The notes under the pieces were generated by a model. It was not told the DNA's origin, searched no databases, and saw only the letters and a list, made by a program, of their open reading frames with translations. This document shows positions 23,598-34,800 of a DNA stretch of 60,000 bases, in pieces (within the stretch, counting starts at the first letter, position 1; each line of letters opens with the position of its first letter). This stretch comes from Tubulanus polymorphus (lineage: Eukaryota > Nemertea > Palaeonemertea > Tubulaniformes > Tubulanidae), in NCBI RefSeq assembly GCF_964204645.1, contig NC_134025.1, positions 2,859,001 to 2,919,000 on the forward strand, read 5' to 3'. The position numbers were made by a program, and so were the translations under genes.

Positions 23598-25343
23598 TCA
23601 CCGATGTCTAATCACCGTCTTTCCACGAGCATGTCCAGCTTCCAATTTATTAAATGCTGACGGTACATCTTTAAAATCAAATACTGATTCAACAACAGGA
23701 AAAATCTATAAATCATATTAACAAAAACATTTGTTACATCAATTGTACATGTACGTTGAAAAAAGAAAAATTCATGCTATATAGTGTAGTACCAACCTTT
23801 CCTTTGTCTACTAAACTGGAAACTTTACCGAGAGCTTTGCCGTCTGCTTGGAAAAATGACCACCTTACACTTTTTCCTTCTTTAGCACCCTGAAAGGATT
23901 TAATAAATCACTGATAGAATACAAAACCTTTCTTTCCAACATAAGACTTCATATGCGCACAATTACCTGCAATACATGGGATGTCAATGAGCCAGCTGAA
24001 CAGGCTATACCCAAAGGTACTCCTCGTTTCCCAGACTCCTTCAATAATGGTGTCACAATTGAGACGTACTTAGCATTCATCCATGGACGCAATAATTTCA
24101 GTCCTAAATTCCGGCTTACTTCTGTTCCAACTGTATCTAACACAAAGTCAAACCTGAAATTATGAATGAAGAAAACATTCTTTATGAGTAAATAATTCTC
24201 AACGGTTCAAAAAAAACAGTCTAAACTGAATACCATACATACCCGCCAACTAACTCTCTTTCGATATCTTGAGTTTGATAATCTATGGTTAAATCTGCTC
24301 CGAGTTTTGTCACCATTTCGACTGCATCAGAAGCACATGTGGTAGCAACAAAAGCATTCCAAGATTTTAAAATCTGAAAACCAAGTGTATGGCAGTAATA
24401 CATTCAGTCCTGCTATTAATGATTTGGATATCATTTGATACGTACCTGAATAGCAGTGGACCCTACTCCACCAGAACCACCAAACACTAAAACCCTACAA
24501 GTCAAAACAAAACAACATTAGCTTAATCCATTTCAGAGATTTTTACTTCATCCGCAAAAGTTCTTGTATAGCCTACTTTTTTTCTGAACAATTATATTCA
24601 GACAGCCCTCCAACTGAGCATAAAGCATTGATACTAGTGACAGACACGTAAGGAAGAGCAGCTGCATTGATATGATCCAGCATCTGCGGCTTCTTCGATA
24701 TTTCACTCGCACAAGCGACAACATAATCAGCATGTGTTCCTTGTTTGTAAGGAGCTATAGCACCCCATACCTGTTATATAAATAACAAATATCATACAAA
24801 CTACGAGTCTAGGATAAATTTACTTTTGAGAACTGGGGACATTTGATATCTATACCTGGTCTCCTACATTGACATTATTGACTGATTTACCAACATCAAT
24901 AACGGTACCAGAAAAATCTCTACCGAGAGTTAGTGGAAATTCTGTAGTAGTTGCAGCAGGTTTACACAATCCTGATGACAGACGCAAGATATTAAGGAGT
25001 TCAGCCCCATAACCACCTACAAAATGAAACAAGACGACTGATAAATAAATGAGTACAAATTTGTGTGTATGAAAAAATATTAAAAAACATGATAGGTTAT
25101 TTCACCTCTCATTAGCACATCTAAAGGGTTGATACTGGACGCATAGACTTGAATCAACACATCTGTGGGATTATTTATGTGGGGAACAGTTGCATTTTGT
25201 TCGAGATTCAGACAACTATTTTCCTTTCCATATTTCTTGATCTGCCATTGTGACATATGATTAATTGAAATTCTTCCCCTAATTGCGTCATAGTGTCGGT
25301 TGGTCTTAAGAAATAGATTATGTAATCTTATTAAACATTTCAT
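23598..25343 (-). CDS. RTN4IP1: RTN4IP1 (NIMP/OPA10) mitochondrial oxidoreductase, complete, 8 exons, 386 aa
   Basis: RTN4IP1 is a mitochondrial zinc-less medium-chain NAD(P)H oxidoreductase linked to coenzyme Q synthesis and to optic atrophy in humans. Exons 5' to 3': 25343-25106, 25016-24856, 24770-24577, 24494-24446, 24373-24243, 24153-23967, 23889-23797, 23705-23598. They total 1161 nt in one frame; human is 396 aa. Residues 1-30 are basic and free of acids until the first Asp, fitting a mitochondrial presequence. Then come [26 protein letters not shown] and [11 protein letters not shown] (the alcohol-dehydrogenase-like GroES fold). The Rossmann glycine motif GGSGGVG is near 203-209, followed by DFVLDTVG and the C-terminal GHARGKTVI, all matching RTN4IP1. 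An upstream in-frame ATG at 25454 exists, but its extension is less presequence-like, so I chose 25343. Confidence 0.95.
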
Positions 25344-25893
25344 TGTTATTATGCTGGGCCGAAATGAAGAATCAAATGAGGCAACAACCTTGAAACCGGT
25401 CAATAAAGTTTTTATTGTATTGAGTACAGGGCGGGTAGCTCCAAGAATATCCAAACCGCAATTCGATAATTATTACATAGGCATTCAACAATTCAATTCA
25501 ATTGAATTCAAAGTGAAGTGAGCCTGTAATTCCAGCCTCGTATTCAGATATAGTGTGTGTACACTGAACAGCTGCATGTAGATACTGGTTGATGTGAAAT
25601 GTATAACTCGGCATGACGGAGCGATGATGTATATGTAGTACAGCATCAGATACTCTAAATTAAATGCATGGCTAATCCTTCCCAGAATATTTCTAAATAT
25701 GATGAAGTAAAATCCGCAAACCAATTCTATCTAATGAAAATATTAGCCTATGCCCTACTCTCAGATCTCAAGGAAAATTTGGCAGTGTATTTCCAGTGGA
25801 CTGAAACATTAGTCTTCGAAAAATTGGTCAATCAATGCAAGAACCCATAGCGATATACGATAGATGGACATTTCCATTAATACTGAATATTAT
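25344..25893. other. RTN4IP1 5' flank, unassigned
   Basis: This contains the presumed promoter of RTN4IP1. I see no TATA box or recognisable gene. The short open frames here have no family resemblance. Confidence 0.4.
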
Positions 25894-26057
25894 CTTATGT
25901 CGACAAGCAACGCGACGCCCACCGACGCAACTGGGTTTATCGCCGATTAGCGGCAACTGAGCGGCCTACGAGAGGCCGCCAGTTGCTGCTCTATCGGTTC
26001 GACATAAGCCGGCTTGCGACGTCAACCCGACGCCTAATACCGACTCGTCGCAAGCCG
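25894..26057. repeat. Two adjacent GC-rich foldbacks
   Basis: CTTATGTCGA (25894) and TCGACATAAG (ending 26008) bracket an internal hairpin in which CAACTG..CGGCCT pairs with AGGCCG..CAGTTG. Immediately next, CGGCTTGCGACG (26010) and CGTCGCAAGCCG (ending 26057) form a perfect 12-bp stem. The block is clearly richer in GC and CpG than its AT-rich flanks. It is likely a foldback transposon remnant. Confidence 0.7.
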
Positions 26058-26099
26058 TATCCGGCTAGTTGCCAAAATAGTACAAATCATCAAAGATAT

Positions 26100-26330
26100 C
26101 TGAGTCAAATATCTTCACTCAGTAATTTAGATTGTGTGTAATTAATTATCTTTGTATTGTAATTATCTTGTCACTCAGTAATTTTAAATCGTTTGTAATT
26201 AGCTTCGTCTTATTCTATATAAATACCAGTATGATATGAAAATTTAATCCTTTGCGCTATGCCTGAAGAGGGAATAATGTAACTCCCGCAAACGTTCGTT
26301 TAATAAATATATACTACCAAAAAATGAGAT
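26100..26330. mobile_element. Possible retroelement 3' end with hammerhead-like core
   Basis: A repeat of CACTCAGTAATTT..TTGTAATTA (about 26118 and 26174) is followed by CTGAAGAGGGAATAATGTAA, then CTCCCGCAAACGTT and AATAAA. CTGAAGAGGG and CTCCCGCAAAC can fold like a degenerate hammerhead with CUGA, stem II and GCAAAC in place of CGAAAC. No coding sequence is associated. Confidence 0.25.
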
Positions 26331-27232
26331 TTGTTCTGTTTTTGCTTCTATGGATCTTGAATTATCTAGACTCTCTACCTAAGATCCAAAATTCAAAATG
26401 TTTGGTTTTTTTCCCACGATGAATTCAAAAAGTTATATTGATAACGGCTGCCTGTGGTAACTTCAAATGTCACCATACATTCCATGCACCTCAGTCGGTC
26501 TTGGGAGAGTAAAAGAGACTTTCAACATTTTTAAGGAAATAGTTGTCGGACAATCAATTTCACGGATTGGTTAAATGATCCAAAGTAAAAATACTTGATT
26601 ATCGGCGCAAGGCGGTACATAATATCCTACTGTTTCCACGTGTTAAAGGTGTATTAGTTGAACTCGATCCCTCACTGACCAGCTTGAGTACGAGTCCTTT
26701 AGATAAGACCCGATCAGCCATCAAATGCAAAAGCAGCGAGTGGCCGAAATTTCCTTCAAATTTTCTGGCTTTATTTGATTTCTAATAATACGTAGTCGGC
26801 GGTTTAGTTCTCCAGTTCTGGATCCAGTTCTACTGAGTTTTGAATCCAATTGTTCCACACTTGTATAAGCTGCTTAAAGTCTGCGACTGGCGAACAAACA
26901 GAATCAAATTATCGGCGTAAAATCAAACAGACTTTTATTTACAACAAATTTTCAAGACCCGTAACGGGACCATGGTAACATTTTTAACCATGTGTTAACT
27001 AAACTCGAGGCAAATAGAACAGAAAATCCTCCTGGGTGAAATCAGAAAATCCCTGTCCAATACAACGCTCAGTTTAAGGTCCAGTTGTATCAGTCGTAGC
27101 CTACCTAGCTATACAACGCTCAGTTTAAGGTCCAGAAGGCTTTGGTGCTCTGTGACGACCCCAGGCATTGATCTTTATATCATTATTATTTCATGAAAAT
27201 AAAAGTAAGGTTGGATATTCTTCCAACCAACT
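26331..27232. other. Intergenic, no gene recognised
   Basis: AT-rich sequence. The only structure noted is a 24-bp direct repeat, TACAACGCTCAGTTTAAGGT followed by CCAG, at about 27061 and 27112. Confidence 0.5.
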
Positions 27233-27482
27233 AGGGGTGACTTGAGAGAGTGTCTCAAGTCACCCCAACTAAAGTTTTCAGTGCAATTTCATATGGGGTT
27301 ACTTACTTGATACAGGCCCGTCTCTAACGACAGCATGCAAAAAGATTCCTAAATGTACAGGACCCAAACATGAGTCGGCCTATTTTGTCTGCCTGACTCA
27401 GTCTAGGGGGTTAAGAACTACTCATATATTCATTTTACTAAAATTCTGTGTCATCATTTTGTGTATGTCTCAAGTCACCCCT
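27233..27482. mobile_element. MITE-like element with GGGGTGACTTGAGA ends
   Basis: The left end AGGGGTGACTTGAGA and right end GTCTCAAGTCACCCCT are inverted. Next to the left end is a nested opposite copy, TCTCAAGTCACCCC (27258), making a 13-bp stem with a 5-bp loop. Related termini occur at 28336 and 28515. Confidence 0.5.
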
Positions 27483-28335
27483 CACCTTAGTTAGTTACCT
27501 AATCGTTGGTGGTAAGCTTTTTATAATCGGATGGGCTTATACCAACGTTAGGGATGACAAGGACCAAAACACGGTTGAAAAAAGTAACACTTCAAAAATA
27601 TACTTTCTATTCACTTCAGTCCACAATTAATGGCTTAATTCACAAACTAACACAGGTACCTTTCGAAATAATCCAATTTTATGTACGTTTCGAGTGATGA
27701 ATCAACATTATTTTGAGAAATTAATTAATTTCTCCACAAATTTCGCCATTGGCCGCCATTTCTCTGTATTGCACATGTGGCATGATAAGACAAGGGGACC
27801 TACAAGGATTTATATAAAACTTTCAAGACGAAACGACAATTTTTATTTTTGATGGTTTTCCAACTTTTATTTCAAGTCTTCGTGTTTTCCATAATAAATA
27901 ATGAAATAATAAATTTCTGGTAAAAGAAAAATGTGAATAAGTGTTGATTTTTTAATTTTTTTAAATTTCGTCGTTTCGCTTTGTTAGTTTGTGCTGTTGT
28001 CCTGGCCTCAGTCCACAGGTGCCAGCACCTCCAGTAATTTTCAAAATGGCAGCTGTTGACTGGACGGAAATTTACTCTCACTTTACGGCCGATTTGCACA
28101 TGGATTAAGATCGTCAGGTGAGGTGTTATAGGTATCAGACAAACTACGAATCTGTTGTGCGTCGATTACAACAAAAATGAGACAGATATCTTAAGAGACA
28201 ATGAAATGCCAGGCAAATTACTCGTCAGTCAAATTGGCTGACGAAGATTTCATACAAAAATGACCTTCCCATTCCTGACTGTGGTTTGTGAAAATATCCG
28301 ATCGTGAAACTAAACCACAGTCAGGTTACTGACTA

Positions 28336-28528
28336 CCCTCACCTTGGGGTGACATGAGACATTGTTTCTGAATAAAAAAATTTAGAAAATCATTAGACAC
28401 ATTTTTTCATCATGCCTAGAAAACTGAAGAGCGACCAATTGTTGTTCAAAATAATCATCATTTGGGTAGATTGTTGGTAGGTCCTCGAGCTGCATTTGAA
28501 AAAATCACAAATAAGCGTCTCAAGTCAC
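28336..28528. mobile_element. Second MITE-like element of the same family
   Basis: GGGGTGACATGAGAC at the left and GTCTCAAGTCACCCC at the right are inverted and about 190 bp apart. It lies roughly 220 bp upstream of the TATA promoter at 28.77 kb. It is AT-rich inside with no coding capacity. Confidence 0.5.
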
Positions 28529-28748
28529 CCCGATTTACGGTACGTTGTTAAATTGGCCACAAAACTAAGTAGATTGGTGTTGCCCGGGCATCGGCGCTTT
28601 CCAACGTGGAGGCACCCCTTAATAGAAAATCAACCATCGCTCCGTTTGCAGGATTCGAATCTAATGGCATTTCGGTGGCAACAATTTCATTCTTTGACTT
28701 CTCGGCGGGAATGTCAAGTTACTTGGGATTGGTCAGTATTGTGTAATA

Positions 28749-28800
28749 TGACGTCACACCGGTGTCGGTATATAAGGCCCGTCACGGGGTCACTCTTTCC
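28749..28800 (+). promoter_or_regulatory. TATA promoter with CRE
   Basis: The full palindromic CRE/ATF site TGACGTCA (28749-28756) lies 13 bp upstream of TATATAAG (28769-28776). A plausible initiator, CCAGTT, is about 30 bp downstream (28799). A splice donor CCG|GTAAGC follows at 28818. The spacing is that of a standard focused RNA polymerase II promoter. Confidence 0.6.
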
Positions 28801-31800
28801 AGTTCGGCCATTTTCCGGTAAGCTAAACTGCGTCCATTTTATTTTTCTGTCGATGAAATGTTTCTTGATTGATTTAATATCTTGGTATTAATTATGTTCT
28901 TTTATCAATATTGCAGCAGCAGTAGCAGCAGCAGCAATCAGAAAACCTACAACAAGAAGAACCGTCTACAACAGAACCTTCTACAACGGAACATTCTACA
29001 ACAGAACCTTCTACAACAGAACATTCTACAACAGAACCTTCTACAACAGAACATTCTACAACAGAACATTCTACAACAGAACTTTTGAAAACAAAACCTT
29101 CGACAACAGAACCTTCGAAAACAGAATCTTCGAAAACAGAACCTTCTACGGAACCTACAACAACGTCGACAACTAACTACAAAAACTACAACAATCATGT
29201 CATGTAACTTTTTATTCGACGTGCTGAAATCCGTACAGGTCGAGGTGCTGAAAAATGGCGGGGCACTCGACCTGTTCCTTAATTTAAGTAAGTTTTTACT
29301 CATTACCTTATGTCAATTAGTATGCCTCAAATATCTCTAAAAAATCAAATATCTCTCAAAATTACTTATCTTGGTTATCTCAAATACACAACTTATCTAG
29401 CACAAATCTCTGAAATTTCATTTAAATATTTCTCGAATCCGAAATCTTAAACTAGAATATCTAAACTGATCCAATTCTATTCAGATAATGTTTTTATTCA
29501 TTTGAATACCTCAGTCACTTTGAAAGTTCAATTATTTCAACTCTTAATCTCAAAAGTGATCACAAAAATATCGATGTTTCAATATCTCAAATATATATAT
29601 TTTTTTTCAATTTGAAACTGATCTTAAATATTTCATTCTAGGTAGAATCTCAATTATTTTATTGAAAAGAAAAAAATTTAGAAACATTCAATAAGGAAAG
29701 ACAATTATTTCTATATCTGCATTAAAACAGTAAATTAACTGCAGTAATAACGATAAAACTATCCTTGATGTCTCGACATAGAATTTCCTTTCCGTCTCTC
29801 AACACAAATATTCACGGAACAAAATTGAATTGAATTTAATAGAATGTGACTCTGATGGATGGGATTTATTATAATGATGTAAAAACCTATTTCCGGGTCC
29901 AAATTTGACGTGCCGTTTGTAAAGAATTTCCATCATGCGCTCCAAGCATGTATCATTGATGCTGTTTAATTCCTTTCAGAAAACCGCAAATAAACAGTTT
30001 GAAACTGTTTAATTGATAATAGGCCTCAGTCATCATTGACATCATTAGCTGGGACGCCACGGGTGGTGGGCGAGTCCTCCCTCCGTCCGGTCCAGACCGT
30101 ATCAGGGCCTGGGCGCTGGGGCTGGCTCTGGCATATGCACCACCCACAAGGCCTACATACAAATAACTATTAAAAAGGCCTCCTATGTGAAGTTTGAATT
30201 TGAAACTCATCATTGCGAGTCAGGCCGAAATGTTTGATTGTTGAATTTGAAACTCATCATATTGCAAGTTAGAAAAGGTTTCTATTTTGTTGAAAGAATT
30301 ATTTTCAATTAGGCCTCAAAAGCTACGGTAGGTACCGGACCCAAATATTTTCCATTCATAAGCCTAGCAACCCCAGCCTAGTGTTTTTCCAGCCTTTGAG
30401 CATTTTTTCCTGCGGGGAAGTAGCTATCATTATATTTACAGTGTCAGTGAATTTTTCCAGTGATGGATTCAATATTCGAGGGGTAAGTAGTGATTCATTT
30501 GAAATATCTCGTAGATATCGGTTTATGTGAAATAGGCCTAGATTCCAATTATTATTCATTATTCACTGTTTACTGATGTTTTGTTTTATGATCGAATGAA
30601 AATGTATTTGATATTTTGTAGTAAATGGATTTGATCGATTTAATGAAGTCACCTGGTTGTGGGAGAAAGTTTGAATAATTGCGCAACGTACAATAACAAT
30701 GTACTAAATGTAAGTATAATCGATCCCTCATTTATTCATTATTAATGATTTATATTTTATTATTTTTTATGACGATGTAGATGAAAATGTGTTTATTATA
30801 TTTAGAATGAATTTGTTTGAAGCCGGCTATGAATTGGTTATGCAACGTCGCAGCACCGCTTCTGAGTTCAGCACTAGGCTACCCAGTAGTGAGATTGGCC
30901 GCCTTCTTCATTACTACAGTTTAAGTACTATCAAACCACACCAACCCAGTTGCAGTGTATAATCATCCCAGTACCAGAGATACCAGCCCATCATCCCAGT
31001 ACCAATGATACCAGTGCATCATCCCAGTACCAGTGATACCAGTGCATCATCCCAGTACCAGTGATACCAGTGCATCATCCCAGTACCAGTGATACCAGTG
31101 CATCATCCCAGTACCAGTGATACCAGTGCATCATCCCAGTACCAGTGATACCAGTACATTATCCCAGTACCAGTGATACCAGTGCGTCATCCCAGTACCA
31201 GTGATACCAATACATCATCCCAGTACCAGTGATACCAGTGCATCAAGCCAGTACCAGTGATACCAGCGCATCCACGCCCAGTACTTATTATTGTTAACTG
31301 TAGCTGTCTGGTTATTCTACAAACTGCTGATTGTTGATTGTTCGGTTTCTATTGGTTTAATTGGTTTCTGTGAATACTTCAATAAAATGATAAAATAAAA
31401 AAAATTTTAAATAAAATGATACATTGAGAAATCAGAATTGTCTGAATAATTTTTTTGGTTGAAATTCAATATTCAGTAAACGAATCTTAAGTATTGGGCC
31501 CTTATCAGAATTAAGATAACTGACTGGCAGCCTTTGTTGTTTCTCGGTCAAAATAAGTACATTTTGCATATTTATTCTCGTCTTGAATTTTGGTTATACA
31601 ATTATGATACCCTTTATTTCATCATCTCAAAAACATTTTTTGATCAGAAACAAAATGGCTTTCTTGTGGGTATTAGGCCTGATGCTAGCCGTATTACAAT
31701 GAAATTTGAAATTGGTATATTTGGGGAAGGGATATTCAAAGAAACCCGCTATCCAATGAGTTTTTGTGGGTTTTGATGGGTTAGGGGGATTATCCGTCGT

Positions 31801-34800
31801 CGTCTGTCCGTCCGTCTGTCAGTCTGTCCATCCATCAACTTTTGCTTCAATTTTGCTACTAGTGCTACAGATCTTTTCTGATCTTGACGAAACTTGGTAT
31901 GTAGATACTGCAGAGCCATTTTCCCAATTTGATCTCCAGGGGGCACTGTACGGGTGGCGCTTGTAAAATCTTTAAATCGCTACTTGTCCTACAATTATTG
32001 TCCGATGTTGACGAAACTTGGTATGTAGATACTATGGGCCAAGGGCTAAAAAGTGATAGAGCCGTTTTCTGGATTTGAACTCTTGAGAGTGCTGTGTAGG
32101 TGGTCCTTGTAAAGTCTTATCATAAAACAGCGGAGCTATCAGCCGATAGGCTGCGTATTGATGTAAATATCATCAACTACTTTCATAAACCTTAACAGGT
32201 TTCTTGATGCGTCCCTCCATCTTGAATTGTTTATTTGTATCACCATTGTACAATTCTTATACATGTAAATCAAAATGGTAAATGAATTATCATGTTGTGA
32301 TATTATTTTACTTGAATTGAACAGCATCTCATCGAGTTGAATTAGTATTTTTCAGTATCGATAATCCCATAAGGAGAACTGAAAATTATGCAAATATAAG
32401 CAATTTTTCGTTTCGCATATTTTTTATTGCTCTCAATTGCAAAGCTGTAACTAATGACTGTCCAGTATTTGAAGATTTGATGAGGTCTCAATGAGGCCTA
32501 AACTTATTTTGTACTTTTCTCATATGATAAGCATTTTATGTGAATAGCTAAAATCGGGTTTAAGTGAAAATGAATTTTGGTGTTTGATTTCAAGACAAAT
32601 TGCTTTTTGTAAATGGTTAATCCGTTTCAGAGGAATACACATAAACATGTATTCAAACATTAAAATGTATTCAAACGTAGCGTTTTGTCAGAATATTTTC
32701 TTAGATTATGTCAAATATGAGCTGAACATTGTTAAATACAACTCCGGAACTTCATCAGAACCACTAGTACCATATCCTCTTGATGAAGTCGTGGGAGATA
32801 AAGTTTTACCTGTGCTACGTCTGTGTGAAATTTTTGCGTTTATCGCCACAACTCAAAAACCATTGAATTCTGAAACAAGCTGTGTCTGAAGGATTCGATA
32901 TTCAAGTAAGTGGCTCATTTGAATAAGTTGTGAATTTATGTGAAATAGGCCTTCATTGAGGTGTAGTGACCCAGTCGCTGATCCTTCCTCAATCCAGGGC
33001 TCATGGTTTCAGATCTTGGTTGTTTTGAATGTGAATGAATCAACAGTGAATTGAGTGGCAATCTGTCTAACCAGGGCGAACCTGGTTTTTATTGTTAGTC
33101 GAATAAAGGTCGGAGCTAATAACCAAAGCACTATAGTTCGGTCATTACATATTTCAGTGTCGGCCATCTTGAAACTAGGTGCGAACTACAGCAACCGTGC
33201 TCAATCCCGCGGTCGACCGTTTCCGGACTGCAGTTCTGACTGTCATTCCGTTTCAATTTGTCACCTCCTCCGGAAACGGAGGTTTGCCCGGGCAGGCAAG
33301 CTCCATTATTTATGATGTAGTTCATATAAATTGAAAATTTATCAAAAATATAATACAATTTTCATAATATAAAATATATATAAAAATATGTACAAGATAG
33401 ATATATCTGGCGATAGAATAAATGCTGAAAATTAATTGTTATTTAGAAACAGGAATGTTGACACAGAACCCCCCAAATAAGGCATTGTAGTTATCAATGG
33501 ATGAAAACATTATCATAACGGTTTTTACGGCGTCAAAAATAGGCCTAATTCCAGATGTCATTTATTATTGATTAAATCAAATTGTTTTATTTGTAGAATT
33601 GGATGTAGCCAGCAGTGAATTGGTTTGATAACATGGCCGGCGCATGATACATAGATAGGTTTTGCTAATGGTGAAACGTTATATTTGTAATATCCTCGAG
33701 AACTGATGTATTGCATATCCCGTTTGGTAACTAAAATGATAATCACGTCGAGAAATGTGATGTTTTGGTTAAGAACAGTCAGTTCAGGCTGGTTGAATGA
33801 ATGTTCAAACGATTTGGAACCAAAGCTTTCCAATTATGTACTTCGATTAAAACAAAAAATCCAGTAAATGTGCGACTATATCTGTCCTTCGATTTCTGAT
33901 GAAATTTGAATAAAATTCTTTGCATTGTTTTTCTACCATGAAAAAAATGTAAAAAAAGCTTTGAAATATGTGAAAATTGAATATGATTTACCATGTACTG
34001 TCTATAGTCGCGTTCACACGACAACTAGTTAGACCGGTCTAAATGGGTCCGTACCCGGTCCGGTCCAAATTTAGACCCGACCAAATTTTGGTGAGCGTTC
34101 ACACAGTGTTTTGACACGCGGTGATAAAATCGCTTGTCACCGGGCACACAAGATGTCGCCATCTGCTAAATAATTAATTGCGCCTGGATGAAGTCTTGCT
34201 TCCAGATTCGAAGTAGAGCAAGACATTCTTCATTTGACCAATTCGATCCTCTGTCAGGTTTAGACATTTTTGCGAATCCGACTTCGTTCTATCACGCTGA
34301 AACTCTTAAGTATCATTTAAACATGGTTCAAAACACGGCAGTAAAACGGATGATGATCGCGATGTACGAATACGAATAAGCTCCAAACATTTCCATAGAA
34401 TAGGGAGGAAAAACAATATTTAAAAATAATTATGTAAACGGTAATAAAAGCATTTAGAACTTAATAAACAGGACTCGCACTCTACCGCAGAGGTCGCGAC
34501 ATCTACCGCAGAGATACAGAATCACGATTTAAACCAGACCTGGTGCCAGTTTCTGTCCACACTTATTTAGACCGGTCCAAAATTTGGTCCGGACCTGGTT
34601 CGCTCTATGCCAAATTAGACCGGTCTAAACTAGACCGGTCTAATTTGGAACGGTATTTAGACCGGTTTAAATTTCGTCGTGTGAACGCGCCTTATAGTTA
34701 AGATAATAGAATATGAATAAATTAAAGTAATTATTTTGTCTTGATTATTTTGTTACTGAGCATTTTCTTAAAGATATTAAGAACAGATTGAGGAAATGCA

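Noticed and set aside
25344-25454. Upstream in-frame ATG of RTN4IP1
   Set aside because: The 37-residue extension has no presequence character or family match, while the ATG at 25343 gives a basic N terminus of expected length.
28947-29303. Cys/Arg/Phe-rich open frame on the - strand (RRFCFRRFCF pattern)
   Set aside because: It is the antisense reading of the 15-bp CTACAACAGAAC repeat. The periodic cysteines come from the repeat, not from a cysteine-rich peptide.
32584-32889. 101-codon open frame on the + strand
   Set aside because: No family resemblance, AT-rich codon use, and an exon join to 35352 is not needed or supported.
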